Below are positions 1-8,628 of a stretch of DNA of 64,000 nucleotides, piece by piece; within the stretch, counting starts at the first letter, position 1; every line of letters starts with the position of its first letter. This stretch comes from Bacteroidia bacterium (GTDB lineage Bacteria; Bacteroidota; Bacteroidia; JADZBD01): contig JAGVMA010000050.1 of assembly GCA_020054095.1 (NCBI GenBank), forward strand, positions 1 to 64,000, written 5' to 3'. A program made the position numbers and the translations under genes. Under the pieces are notes generated by a model. The model was given only the letters and a program-made list of their open reading frames with translations, made no database searches and was not told the origin of the DNA.

Positions 1-1774
1 AGAAAAACTATTAGGCGATGAAAAAAACAAACTCGAGTTAGAGAAAAAATACAAAGATTTAATTACCCAAGCCGATAAACAATTTACCGCCAAAGATTAC
101 ACTAACGCAAAAGCAACTTACAACGAGGCGCTGGCTATAAAATCGGGCGAGCAATACCCGAAAGACCAAATTGCAAAAATAGATGCGCTACTTTCGGATG
201 TAAATAAACAAAAAGAGTTAGATACTAAGTATTTGCAACTAATGCAAGATGCTGATAAACTGTTTGCATCTAAAGATTACGTTAACGCTAAAACAAAGTA
301 TCAAGGCGCATTGAGTTTAAAACCGAATGAAAAATTGCCAAAAGATAAAATTGCCGAGTGCGACAAGTTAATTGCATTAAATGATAAAAATGCTGATTTA
401 CAAAAGAAATATGATGATGCAATTAAAAACGCAGACGCCAACTTCAGCAGTACCGAATACATCACAGCTAAACAATTTTACACCGAAGCACTAACTTGGA
501 AACCAACAGAAAAATATCCGAAAGATAAACTGGCGGAGATTGAAAAAATATTAGCTGACAAAAAAAATGCTGACGCTTTAAACCAAAAATATAACGATGC
601 TATTGCAAAAGCCGACAAGTTATTTGCCGATAAAGATTACAAAAATGCCAAAACAGCATATCAAAGCGCATCGGCAATAAAACCTACCGAGCAATATCCG
701 AAAGATAAAATTGCCGAGTGCGACAAAATATTAAACGATACGGCTAACGATAAAGTAAATGCACAAAAATATGCCGATGCCATTAAACAAGCCGACAAAC
801 TATTAACCGCTAAGGATTACATTAATGCCAAAGCGAAATACCAGGAAGCATCCGGCTACAAGCCATCGGAGCAATACCCTAAAGATAAAATTAACGAGAT
901 AGACGCCATTCTGAAAAAAATGGAAGACGAGAAAAATGCAAAACTCAAAGAAAAAGAACTTAACGATAAATACGTAGCGCTTATAACAAAAGGCGATGTG
1001 TCGTTCGCTAAAAAAGAATATTATGTGGCTCGCGATGCATTTACCGAAGCACTAAACTTAATGCCTACACAGGTTTATCCTAAAACACGATTGGATGAGA
1101 TTAATAAAATCATAAAGAAATTAGAAGAACAAGATGCAACACTAAAAGCATATAACGACAATATTGTGAAAGGCGATATTGCATTTAACGAAAAGCGTTA
1201 TGCAGATGCACAAGGATTTTACACCACAGCATTGGGGTTAAAGCCAACTGAAAAATATCCGCAAGATAAACTGAACGAAATAAAAATGATTTTGCAAACT
1301 CAGCAAAATAATCAGCAGCAAAGCGAATTACTAAAAGAATATGCCAAGTATATTAAACTTGCCGATGAGCAATTTCAGCAAAAAAATTATGAAAAAGCAA
1401 AGATTAACTACAAGCTTGCTTTAACAAAACAGCCAAACGAACAATATCCCAAAGACCGATTAGCGAAAATTGAACAGCTGCTCAATAACAAACCGAATAG
1501 CGATACTACAAAAGTGATTGTGAAAATAAATCCGGATGACCCTACGGAAAGAGAAAGACGCTACAAGGAATATTTGGCTAAATATGGAAAAGGAATAACA
1601 GAAAAGCCGGAAACGCAAGAACAAAACAAAAAAGTGTTAACGGTTTATGTAGTTACTGCCTCAGAGGGCGATGAATACAAACGAGTTACATCTAACTATG
1701 GTGCAATATTTTATTACAAAAACGGGGTGCAAATACCGCAATCTGAATTTGCTGATGCTACACTTATACAATAA
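1..1774 (+). CDS. Repeat-rich TPR-like protein, 5' end outside window
   Basis: The frame is open from base 2 without a stop, so the gene begins upstream; the first in-window ATG (233) lies in the middle of a repeat and is not the start. The protein is a series of eight units of about 60 residues with the pattern ADKxFxxKDYxNAKxxYxxALxxKPxExYPKDKIAEID, resembling degenerate TPR helical pairs. The last ~90 residues differ: a charged linker, then a compact tail (VLTVYVVTASEGDEY) ending at QIPQSEFADATLIQ. Lys, Asp and Ala are strongly enriched. Similar repeats occur in Bacteroidota envelope-associated proteins, often with other domains in front, but the N-terminus needed to place this one is missing. 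No function is assigned; a periplasmic scaffold is a guess. Confidence 0.8.
   Translation, partial: EKLLGDEKNKLELEKKYKDLITQADKQFTAKDYTNAKATYNEALAIKSGEQYPKDQIAKIDALLSDVNKQKELDTKYLQLMQDADKLFASKDYVNAKTKYQGALSLKPNEKLPKDKIAECDKLIALNDKNADLQKKYDDAIKNADANFSSTEYITAKQFYTEALTWKPTEKYPKDKLAEIEKILADKKNADALNQKYNDAIAKADKLFADKDYKNAKTAYQSASAIKPTEQYPKDKIAECDKILNDTANDKVNAQKYADAIKQADKLLTAKDYINAKAKYQEASGYKPSEQYPKDKINEIDAILKKMEDEKNAKLKEKELNDKYVALITKGDVSFAKKEYYVARDAFTEALNLMPTQVYPKTRLDEINKIIKKLEEQDATLKAYNDNIVKGDIAFNEKRYADAQGFYTTALGLKPTEKYPQDKLNEIKMILQTQQNNQQQSELLKEYAKYIKLADEQFQQKNYEKAKINYKLALTKQPNEQYPKDRLAKIEQLLNNKPNSDTTKVIVKINPDDPTERERRYKEYLAKYGKGITEKPETQEQNKKVLTVYVVTASEGDEYKRVTSNYGAIFYYKNGVQIPQSEFADATLIQ
71..1480 (+). 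repeat. Eight tandem ~180-nt coding repeats
   Basis: The Ala/Gly-Asp codon pair that opens each unit falls at about 71, 251, 431, 611, 791, 992, 1172 and 1361. The spacing is 180 nt for the first five copies, then 201, 180 and 189. The period is 60 codons. The copies differ at many synonymous and non-synonymous sites, so this is an old duplication rather than a recent DNA-level expansion. The 201-nt interval carries an extra Lys/Glu-rich linker. Confidence 0.85.
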
Positions 1775-1834
1775 ATTTTAATTCATTTTATGTAATCTGC
1801 CAATTCTCGGCATCAGTATATTAAACAAAAACGA

Positions 1835-1854
1835 AAACCTGCTTTAACAGGTTT
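1835..1854. terminator. Short hairpin, possible weak terminator
   Basis: AAACCTG (1835-1841) pairs with CAGGTTT (1848-1854) around a 6-nt loop, between the repeat protein and the next gene. There is no T tract on the plus strand; the T-rich side lies on the minus strand, where no gene needs it. It may instead be a leader structure of the gene at 1877. Confidence 0.25.
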
Positions 1855-1876
1855 CATAAACTTAAAACAACAAACC

Positions 1877-2875
1877 ATGAAACAATTAATCTTAACAGCA
1901 GCCATAGCGCTTGCCTCTGCCCTATCATTAACGGCACAAAACAAAGACCCCGAAGTAAAACTTACCCTGCGTGATGGAAATACTATTACCGGAACAAGCA
2001 AAATGGGAAATGTGGTATTAATTACCGCTTATGGTAAACTTGATATTCCTATAAAAAATGTATCGTCTATCGAAGTTGGATTGCCATCAGATAAATCACA
2101 AGAAGAAAAAGTAATTAATCTGGTAAAGCAATTAGGTTCGTCAAACGAAGAAATGCGTAAAAACGCTTACACCGAGGTTACAAAACTTTCAATTGGCTGC
2201 ATCCCTGTATTAAATGATTATTTATCATCTGGAAAATACCAACCGGCAGAATATACCGATTTCACACCCGAAAGTGCTTTATCTGAGCTTATGGCAATTT
2301 ACAACATAGGTGCTGATTATTCTGATAAAGATGTGATAACAGTAGATTACACCTATACAATGGGCGGAACTTATGATTTTAAAAAAATAGATTTAAAAAC
2401 CGAATACGGTGTACTAAGTATCCCAAAAGAAAAAATTAAGCACGTTGAAATTCTTTACATCCCTACCGGTGATGGCTCTGATTTGGTTTTTACACTTATG
2501 GCATCTAAACACATTAGCTCTAACACATCGGGCGGTTGGTTAAAAACAGGAATAATGGTAAAATCGAGTCAACGCGTGAGCATTAATGCAAGTGGCGAAG
2601 TTGTTTTAGCAAGCTTATCGGGCAATAAATACAAGCCAAGCGGCAAAATTGTGGGCGGAACTCCAAACGAAGAAAGTGAATATGAGGGCGATGGCACTTA
2701 CCCAAAATATGGTCAAGTGGTTTATAAAGTTGGCGAAAACGGAACAGCAACAAAAGCCGGAGATAAATTTTCGGGTACGATGAAAGAAAACGGCATGCTC
2801 TATATCTCAATATACGAAACCGTTTACAGCGCAAGCAACACCGGCACTTACATTGTAAAAATTAGTTTGAAGTAA
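1877..2875 (+). CDS. Secreted hypothetical protein
   Basis: 332 residues. The N-terminus is a clean Sec signal peptide (MKQLILTAAIALASALSLTAQ) with a typical Bacteroidota Ala-Gln cleavage site. Just after it, about residues 28-75 (VKLTLRDGNTITGTSKMG...LDIPIKNVSSIEVG) look like a small beta-barrel fold in which a substrate-exposed strand defines a site; a second, similar stretch (DFKKIDLKTEYGVLSIPKEKIKHVEI) lies near residues 170-200, so the protein may hold two copies of the module. The C-terminal third is Gly/Ser/Thr-rich. I do not recognise a family and see no catalytic motif. It follows the repeat protein by about 100 bases, with a small hairpin between, and ends at a strong terminator. 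Likely periplasmic or surface; function unknown. Confidence 0.8.
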   Translation: MKQLILTAAIALASALSLTAQNKDPEVKLTLRDGNTITGTSKMGNVVLITAYGKLDIPIKNVSSIEVGLPSDKSQEEKVINLVKQLGSSNEEMRKNAYTEVTKLSIGCIPVLNDYLSSGKYQPAEYTDFTPESALSELMAIYNIGADYSDKDVITVDYTYTMGGTYDFKKIDLKTEYGVLSIPKEKIKHVEILYIPTGDGSDLVFTLMASKHISSNTSGGWLKTGIMVKSSQRVSINASGEVVLASLSGNKYKPSGKIVGGTPNEESEYEGDGTYPKYGQVVYKVGENGTATKAGDKFSGTMKENGMLYISIYETVYSASNTGTYIVKISLK

Positions 2876-2899
2876 AAGTAAAGATACCTTTGAATAACG

Positions 2900-2930
2900 A
2901 AACGCTCAATGAAAATCATTGGGCGTTTTT
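2900..2930. terminator. Strong hairpin terminator between convergent genes
   Basis: A 13-bp stem (2900-2912 with 2916-2928, one G-T wobble) closes an AAA loop and runs into T5 at 2926-2930. It ends transcription of the secreted protein on the plus strand; the complement also gives a T-rich tail, so it can serve the flippase gene, whose TGA stop at 2916-2918 lies inside the structure. Confidence 0.85.
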
Positions 2931-4406
2931 CATTACCCATTTTTTAATAAACCCATCCACTTCGGGGAATTTTTTTGATGCTATTATAACTATAGCGTAT
3001 ATGACTGTAATTAATGATGAGCGAATGGCTATATCAAATAGGGAGTTTCCGGCTTTTGGTAAATAAAATGCGGCAAGTCCCGAAAGGAAAATTGCAAAAA
3101 GCACAGCAAAAATATAAGTGCCAAAAGGTTGTATTTTAAACCGATTATAGATTATTGCTGATTTAAAAATATTAAATAACAAAAGTGCGCTGCCCGTAGC
3201 TATTGCAGCTCCTTCTATTCCGTAAAGAGGGATAAAAATATAGTTTAGCACAACCGAGCTTACTATTAAACCAATCAGCAAAATTGATCCATGCTTGTAT
3301 CTGTCAGAATAATAAATAATAGAACTGTTTAAGCCCGTAGCCATGTTTACAAAACAACTCACGCCAATTATTACAATTACGGCACTGCTCTCAGCATATT
3401 TAGGCGGCAAAAAACCAAGTAGCGAATCAATATTAAAACAAATCCCCACCAATAGTAAACCGCCAAACATCATCAGCACTCGTGTAGATTTCGTGTACAC
3501 ATCTTCAATCATACGCATATCGTTACGATGAAATGCATCCGATATTTTGGAGTCAGTAATTTTTGCCAATGCATTAAATGGTGTTTCAATAATGCTGCCA
3601 ATAGTAAATCCTATTGTGTAAACCGCCACATCGGCTAATGCCTCATGACCATTTAAGTTACTGCCGAGCATGCTCACATCAATTTGCCTAAGCGCCATAG
3701 ATGCTAATGATGCCGGTGCGATGAGCAAAATGTAATTAAGCATTTCGGGCTTGTTCTGATTTTTAAAATGTTCCCAATTTATAGGATAAAAAAGTCCTTT
3801 GTCAATTTTTACAACATAAATCAGCATTAATAAAAGCTGCGATAAAAAGCCCAGCGAGTAGATTACAATAAAAGTATTGAATGATATCACTTGCAAAAAA
3901 TAAAGCGATATGGCAGCTATATTAGCAATACGAATGTAAACCTCATTTAAAAAAGCCGGAAAAGACGATTTGAACAAACCCAAGCAATACACATTTATCA
4001 TCGAAATGAAACCAATGGCCAGTGAAACAGGAAAAACAAAAACGAAAAACTCTTGCAATAGATGTGAGTTATCATAAAAAGCTAAAATTTGATTTTTAAA
4101 CAAATAGGCCAATGAAGAAGAAAGTAAATACAAAATTGTGCTCGAAAGCAAAAGCAACTTCAAATAGCCGTTATGACCATTGATTGGATTTTTAAACCGG
4201 GGGAAAAACTTAATGGTGAAACTGCCCAATCCAAATGGAAATAAAGTGCCAAAAATAAGCGAGACTGCATATAAAACTCTTGTGAGGCCTACTTCTTCGG
4301 GGCTTAAAAACGTGGGCAACAATACAATGGTGTAAATAAAACCAATTACAATGCCTGTATAGGATATGATGGTATTAATTATTCCTTGTCGTTTTATTTC
4401 ACCCAC
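2916..4406 (-). CDS. Polysaccharide flippase, Wzx/MATE-like
   Basis: 496 residues, almost entirely hydrophobic, with about 12-14 predicted membrane helices separated by short charged loops. The opening (MGEIKRQGIINTIISYTGIVIGF) and the overall pattern match the polysaccharide_synt/MATE-like flippases that move lipid-linked sugar repeat units across the inner membrane. Family-typical length is 420-500. It is divergently transcribed from a methyltransferase gene 26 bp away, and next to a glycosyltransferase and further methyltransferases, which supports a role in glycan export. No Wzy-type polymerase is recognised nearby. The specific glycan cannot be inferred. Confidence 0.85.
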   Translation of the reverse strand: MGEIKRQGIINTIISYTGIVIGFIYTIVLLPTFLSPEEVGLTRVLYAVSLIFGTLFPFGLGSFTIKFFPRFKNPINGHNGYLKLLLLSSTILYLLSSSLAYLFKNQILAFYDNSHLLQEFFVFVFPVSLAIGFISMINVYCLGLFKSSFPAFLNEVYIRIANIAAISLYFLQVISFNTFIVIYSLGFLSQLLLMLIYVVKIDKGLFYPINWEHFKNQNKPEMLNYILLIAPASLASMALRQIDVSMLGSNLNGHEALADVAVYTIGFTIGSIIETPFNALAKITDSKISDAFHRNDMRMIEDVYTKSTRVLMMFGGLLLVGICFNIDSLLGFLPPKYAESSAVIVIIGVSCFVNMATGLNSSIIYYSDRYKHGSILLIGLIVSSVVLNYIFIPLYGIEGAAIATGSALLLFNIFKSAIIYNRFKIQPFGTYIFAVLFAIFLSGLAAFYLPKAGNSLFDIAIRSSLITVIYAIVIIASKKFPEVDGFIKKWVMKNAQ

Positions 4407-4419
4407 AACCTTAAAATAT

Positions 4420-4427
4420 TAATTTTG
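4420..4427 (+). promoter_or_regulatory. Candidate -7 box TAATTTTG
   Basis: Matches the Bacteroidota -7 consensus TAnnTTTG exactly, only 5 bases before the ATG at 4433. If used, the transcript would have almost no leader. No convincing -33 TTTG is seen, and an exact match can occur by chance in AT-rich DNA. Confidence 0.3.
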
Positions 4428-4432
4428 CACTC

Positions 4433-5134
4433 ATGTCAGTATCAAACAAAGATATATCAAAGTTTTACGATGATTACACCCGTTATCAAAAGAATATGGG
4501 TGTACACATTCGCCACCGTACAATTCTAAAAAATTTAAAACAGGCAGGTTTAAAACGAAACTCGGTAGTATTAGAGATTGGATGCGGCATAGGTACTGTA
4601 ACGCATTTAATTGCCGGATATTGTAACGCAGGAAAAATTATTGCTGTTGATATTAGCGAAGAAAGTATAAAAATGGCTCAAAAGCTAAACACGAAGTATA
4701 GCAATATCTCTTTTGAAGTATCAGACATGAGTAATTTTTCAAAAGAAATAAAGTTCGACTATGTGGTGTTGCCCGATGTGCTTGAACATATACCGATAGA
4801 AAATCATTTTAGCCTATTTAAAACACTAAAAGAACATACGCACGAAAACTCTGTGGTGCATATTAACATTCCCGATCCGCATTACTTAAGATGGGTGCAC
4901 AAAAACAACCCAAAAGAATTGCAGATAATAGACCAACCAATAGATGCAGATATATTAACGGCAAATATTTACCCAAATGATTTTTGCCTTTACTCACTGC
5001 AAACATATAGCTTAAGCATAAAAGAAGGCGATTATCAATCCATTATTTTAAAACGCAGAAAAGAATTAAAAAAAATCACACCACTTCCTACTTATAAAAA
5101 AGCGATTATGAAAAGGGTGTCAAAATTTTATTAG
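4433..5134 (+). CDS. Class I SAM-dependent methyltransferase
   Basis: 233 residues. Motif I is VLEIGCGIGTVTHLI (about residues 45-60), followed by the acidic motif II residue in IIAVDIS and a motif IV-like YVVLPDVLEHIP, the hallmark layout of Methyltransf_11/23-type Rossmann methyltransferases. The N-terminus (ISKFYDDYTRYQ) is also typical of this group, supporting the chosen start. The stop is followed after a single base by the next gene, so it is translated as part of an operon of three further glycan-type genes. The substrate is probably a sugar or lipid-linked glycan by context; sequence alone does not tell. Confidence 0.85.
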   Translation: MSVSNKDISKFYDDYTRYQKNMGVHIRHRTILKNLKQAGLKRNSVVLEIGCGIGTVTHLIAGYCNAGKIIAVDISEESIKMAQKLNTKYSNISFEVSDMSNFSKEIKFDYVVLPDVLEHIPIENHFSLFKTLKEHTHENSVVHINIPDPHYLRWVHKNNPKELQIIDQPIDADILTANIYPNDFCLYSLQTYSLSIKEGDYQSIILKRRKELKKITPLPTYKKAIMKRVSKFY

Positions 5135-5135
5135 T

Positions 5136-5951
5136 ATGGAACGCAAAAAACTCATTATTCCGTTTTTAAAATATTTGTTTACAAAACCTTCTGTTATATT
5201 AAAATCGCTACACAATTCAGTAACCCAACAAAGCAGAAAAGATTTAGTAAAAAACAAATATGGTTTTGGAAAAGGTTTACCTCAAATAAATTTACTTGAC
5301 TTGATACCATCATTTAATGAAGAAGTAGAAAATTGTACCCATTTAGACGGCACCTCAATGCCTATTGACATCGCTTTATTGAAAGCATTAGCAAAAAAAC
5401 ATAACAATTGTGAATATTTAGAAATAGGTACTTGGCGCGGAGAAAGCATCTATAATTTATCTAAAGTTTCTAAACATTGTACATCATTAAGCTTATCTAA
5501 TAAAGAAATGATTGCATTCGGCCTCACTGAAAAACACACAAAAGTTCAGCGATTATTCTCAAAAAATCTTAGTAATGTAACGCACATCGAACATAATTCG
5601 CTAACATTCAATTTTTCATCTCTAAATAAAAAGTTTGATTTGATTTTTGTTGATGGTGATCACACCTATGAAGCTGTAAAATCTGACACTAAAAATGTAT
5701 TTAACCTTTTGAAAGATGAAAATTCAATTATTATCTGGCACGATTACACTCGTAACTACGAGCAACTTAACTGGCCGGTAATCGCAGGTATTCTAGATGG
5801 CTCTCCAAAAGAAGCTATAAATCATATTTATCAAGTAAGCAATACGCTATGCGCCATTTACACAAAACAAAAGTTTAATACTGTTATACTTGATTCTCCT
5901 ACTTTTCCAGATAAAGCTTTCACAGTTAGCATCAGCGGCAAAAAAATATAA
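5136..5951 (+). CDS. Class I SAM-dependent methyltransferase (Methyltransf_24-like)
   Basis: 271 residues. The SAM-binding motif is YLEIGTWRGESIYNL (around residue 93), and the second conserved block is FDLIFVDGDHTYEAVKSD (around 170), both characteristic of the Methyltransf_24 group often found in polysaccharide loci. A further block IIIWHDYTRNYEQLNWPV fits the same fold. The N-terminal ~70 residues are basic and unassigned. It sits between another methyltransferase (1-base gap) and a glycosyltransferase (2-base gap), so O- or N-methylation of a sugar is the best inference. Confidence 0.8.
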   Translation: MERKKLIIPFLKYLFTKPSVILKSLHNSVTQQSRKDLVKNKYGFGKGLPQINLLDLIPSFNEEVENCTHLDGTSMPIDIALLKALAKKHNNCEYLEIGTWRGESIYNLSKVSKHCTSLSLSNKEMIAFGLTEKHTKVQRLFSKNLSNVTHIEHNSLTFNFSSLNKKFDLIFVDGDHTYEAVKSDTKNVFNLLKDENSIIIWHDYTRNYEQLNWPVIAGILDGSPKEAINHIYQVSNTLCAIYTKQKFNTVILDSPTFPDKAFTVSISGKKI

Positions 5952-5953
5952 TA

Positions 5954-7003
5954 ATGCCCGAAAAGATTATTTACACCCACCCATTCCTAGCCACTTTTGT
6001 AAAAAAAGATATTGCATTCTTATCTGAAGATTATAGACTATCCGTATATGAATTTAGTCCAAAAAAAAAATGGCAAGTACCTTTGTTGCTGATAAAACAA
6101 TTTTTTGTACTGCTTTTCAAAACCCCAAGTTGCAAACTACTCGTTACTCAATTTGCCGGATACCATTCTTTCTTGCCCTGCCTTTTTGGGAAAATATATG
6201 GCAAACCAAGCCTCGTAATTCTTGGCGGAACTGATTGTGTTAGCTTTCCATCCATAAATTACGGCAACTTTAACAAAAAAATTTTAGCATGGTTTACAGA
6301 AAAAAGTCACAAATGGGCCACTCACCTATCTCCAGTTGACGAAAGCTTAGTTTACGGCCCATATACATATCATGACAATGACTATCCGTATCAAGGCTAC
6401 AAATATTTTTGCCCAGGCATAAAAACACCTCACACTACAATATATAATGGCTATGATCCACAAAAGTTTCAAAGAACCAAACAGCCAATACCCAAAACAT
6501 TTGTTACAATCGCAATCATAAATAAAATAAACTACTATCGTAAAGGGTTAGATTTAATTATTGAGGTAGCAAGAAAATTTCCTGACTGCACATTTACATT
6601 TGTAGGCAATAACCCTGAAATGCGCTATCCCGATTTACCAAAAAACATTGTTTTAGTTCCTTTTATGCCAAATGAAAAATTACTTGATGTTTATAGTTCG
6701 AGTACATTTTACTTACAACTTTCTATTTGCGAAGGATTCCCAAACGCATTATGTGAAGCTATGCTTTGCGGGTGCATACCAATAGGTTCGGCAGTAGCCG
6801 CTATACCCACCATAATTGGTGATACAGGATTTATTTTAAAAAGAAAAGAAATATCTGAATTAGAAAGTGTGATAAATAGTGCTATAAAATCTGATACTGA
6901 AATATTATCAAAAAAGGCAAGGAAACAAATAGAACAAAACTTCACCGAAGAAATTAGAAAAAAAGAGCTATTGCAATTAGTTCGAAAAATTTGTGTGCAC
7001 TAA
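5954..7003 (+). CDS. Glycosyltransferase, GT-B fold (GT4-like)
   Basis: 349 residues. The C-terminal half carries the nucleotide-sugar half-site of GT-B enzymes: RKGLDLIIEVARKFP, FTFVGNNPEM, and the EX7E motif in CEGFPNALCEAMLCG, followed by CIPIGSAVAAIPTII. The N-terminal domain (THPFLATFVKKDIAFL) matches the acceptor-side Rossmann domain. It would transfer a sugar from an NDP-sugar to a lipid-linked or growing glycan at the inner face of the cytoplasmic membrane. It directly follows two methyltransferase genes with 1-2 base gaps. Donor and acceptor are unknown. Confidence 0.85.
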   Translation: MPEKIIYTHPFLATFVKKDIAFLSEDYRLSVYEFSPKKKWQVPLLLIKQFFVLLFKTPSCKLLVTQFAGYHSFLPCLFGKIYGKPSLVILGGTDCVSFPSINYGNFNKKILAWFTEKSHKWATHLSPVDESLVYGPYTYHDNDYPYQGYKYFCPGIKTPHTTIYNGYDPQKFQRTKQPIPKTFVTIAIINKINYYRKGLDLIIEVARKFPDCTFTFVGNNPEMRYPDLPKNIVLVPFMPNEKLLDVYSSSTFYLQLSICEGFPNALCEAMLCGCIPIGSAVAAIPTIIGDTGFILKRKEISELESVINSAIKSDTEILSKKARKQIEQNFTEEIRKKELLQLVRKICVH

Positions 7004-7031
7004 AATCATCTCAAATTCAAATTCCGATTAG

Positions 7032-8078
7032 ATGGAGTCAAAAAACAAAACAGAAGCACTATCCACCCTAAAATCCCAAATCACCTCTTTGCCTTTCAAG
7101 ACTATTGGCTTATCTGATTATGGAGTGCGATACTATGCTTATGATTTACGAAAGATTGATTATATGCTCGAATCGTATTTGCATCAGCTTGATTTATTGC
7201 AAAACAAAAGTCAAAAAAAATTGAGCGACTTAGTGATAGTTGACCATGGCGGTGGAGTTGGCATTTTTTCTTTGTTATGCAAAAGGATGGGCGTAAAAAA
7301 AATAATTCATCAAGACATTAACCCCGTTATCAGCAACGATGCTCGCATAATTGCCGAAAAATTAGGTTTGGCAGCTGACGAATACATTGCAGGTGATGAA
7401 CTGGAAATGAAAAACAAAATAAATTCACTCAGCTATACTGTTGATGCTGTATGCTCGCGCAATGTGATAGAGCATGTATATGATGTGAAAAAATTTTATG
7501 CAATTTTAAGTAAAATAAAATCGCCAGATCTTACTTTGCTTTTTTCAACCACTGCCAATAATGCCAATCCACTTGTTCGATGGTACACGCAACCCATTCA
7601 GCGCGATTACGAAAACAAAGGATTTTCTGATTGGGACAGAACCGGAAACGACATTTCAAAATCGGGATTGAAGCAGCGCGAGAAAATTATTGCCGAAAAT
7701 TTTAACCAATTTACAAAAGAAGAAATCGAAAAAATAGCATTTTTAACTCGTGGTAAACGCAAAGATGATATTATAAAATCTTGCCAAGAATATGCACAAA
7801 GCAAAACGCTTCCTACGCTTATTAAGCACCCTACCAATTCGTGCGACCCGGAAACAGGCAGTTGGGTAGAAAATTTATTGCCACTAAGTTTTTACAAAGA
7901 TGCATGCCGTAGTGCCGGATTCAATTTTGAGTTTAAAAATGGATTTTACAACACTAAGTACCCACAATGGTATTTGAATTTAGTAACGCCCATTTTTAAT
8001 TTGTTGATAAAACTATTAGGCAAAAACGGAATCATACTCGCTCCGTTTATTACTATAATCGCAAATAAGAAAAGTTAA
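7032..8078 (+). CDS. Class I SAM-dependent methyltransferase
   Basis: 348 residues. The SAM motif is IVDHGGGVGIFSLLCKRMG (around residue 75), with an acidic motif II (IIHQDINPVI) and a later VDAVCSRNVIEHVYDVKKF block. The protein is longer than simple Methyltransf_11 enzymes because of a C-terminal extension of ~130 residues ending in a hydrophobic stretch (YLNLVTPIFNLLIKLLG), which may associate it with membrane or lipid-linked substrate. It is last in the plus-strand glycan group, 28 bases after the glycosyltransferase. Its stop overlaps the stop of the convergent aroQ gene by four bases. Confidence 0.75.
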   Translation: MESKNKTEALSTLKSQITSLPFKTIGLSDYGVRYYAYDLRKIDYMLESYLHQLDLLQNKSQKKLSDLVIVDHGGGVGIFSLLCKRMGVKKIIHQDINPVISNDARIIAEKLGLAADEYIAGDELEMKNKINSLSYTVDAVCSRNVIEHVYDVKKFYAILSKIKSPDLTLLFSTTANNANPLVRWYTQPIQRDYENKGFSDWDRTGNDISKSGLKQREKIIAENFNQFTKEEIEKIAFLTRGKRKDDIIKSCQEYAQSKTLPTLIKHPTNSCDPETGSWVENLLPLSFYKDACRSAGFNFEFKNGFYNTKYPQWYLNLVTPIFNLLIKLLGKNGIILAPFITIIANKKS

Positions 8079-8491
8079 TTTAAGAAACTACTCAGTGCAA
8101 GTTCGTATGATTTTAAGCCAAAGCCACTTATACTTCCTTTGCAATTTGGCGCTATTAAGGATTTGTGTCTAAATTCTTCGCGAGCAAAAATATTAGAAAT
8201 ATGTACTTCAATAACCGGTGTTTTTATTGCAGCAATGCAATCGGCAATTGCAACCGATGTGTGCGTATAACCACCGGCATTAAATATGATACCATCAAAA
8301 CTAAATCCCACTTCTTGTAATTTATTTATCAGTTCGCCCTCCACATTACTTTGGTAAAAATGTAAATCGAAACTGCTGAATTTTTTTTTCAGCTCTTCAA
8401 AATAAACACTAAACGAAGTATCGCCATAAATTGATTTTTCGCGAACACCAAGTAAATTCAAATTAGGACCATTGATGATTATCAGTTTCAT
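8075..8491 (-). CDS. aroQ: 3-dehydroquinate dehydratase, type II
   Basis: 138 residues, slightly below the usual 140-150. It converts 3-dehydroquinate to 3-dehydroshikimate, the third step of the shikimate pathway, as a cytoplasmic dodecamer. The family signatures are all visible: INGPNLNLLGVRE at the N-terminus with the catalytic Tyr in IYGDTSF, QSNVEGELI, the IFNAGGYTHTSVAI loop, EVHISNIFAREEFRH with the catalytic His, and GFGLKSYELAL at the end. The gene stands alone and converges on a methyltransferase gene, with which it shares a TTAA stop overlap. Confidence 0.95.
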   Translation of the reverse strand: MKLIIINGPNLNLLGVREKSIYGDTSFSVYFEELKKKFSSFDLHFYQSNVEGELINKLQEVGFSFDGIIFNAGGYTHTSVAIADCIAAIKTPVIEVHISNIFAREEFRHKSLIAPNCKGSISGFGLKSYELALSSFLN

Positions 8492-8523
8492 CTGTATATA
8501 TTTTTTAAGTACCTGATTGCCAT

Positions 8524-8537
8524 CCCGAAACTTCGGG
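8524..8537. repeat. Small perfect hairpin CCCGAA-AC-TTCGGG
   Basis: Six-base arms (8524-8529 and 8532-8537) around a 2-nt loop, followed by extra G residues, in the 137-bp gap between divergent aroQ and xerD. Short CCCGAA..TTCGGG palindromes recur between genes in Bacteroidota, as far as I recall. It is not a terminator for either neighbour because both start here. Confidence 0.45.
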
Positions 8538-8628
8538 GGGAATGTTCAATGTTCATCTTCTATTTTGTGTTAATGTTGTTCTTATGATCATTTCATTTCT
8601 TAATTTTAAGGATTCAAAATTATAAAAA

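Noticed and set aside
71-1480. CRISPR-like periodic repeats
   Set aside because: The 180-nt period is a coding repeat in one open frame; there are no short identical direct repeats with unique spacers.
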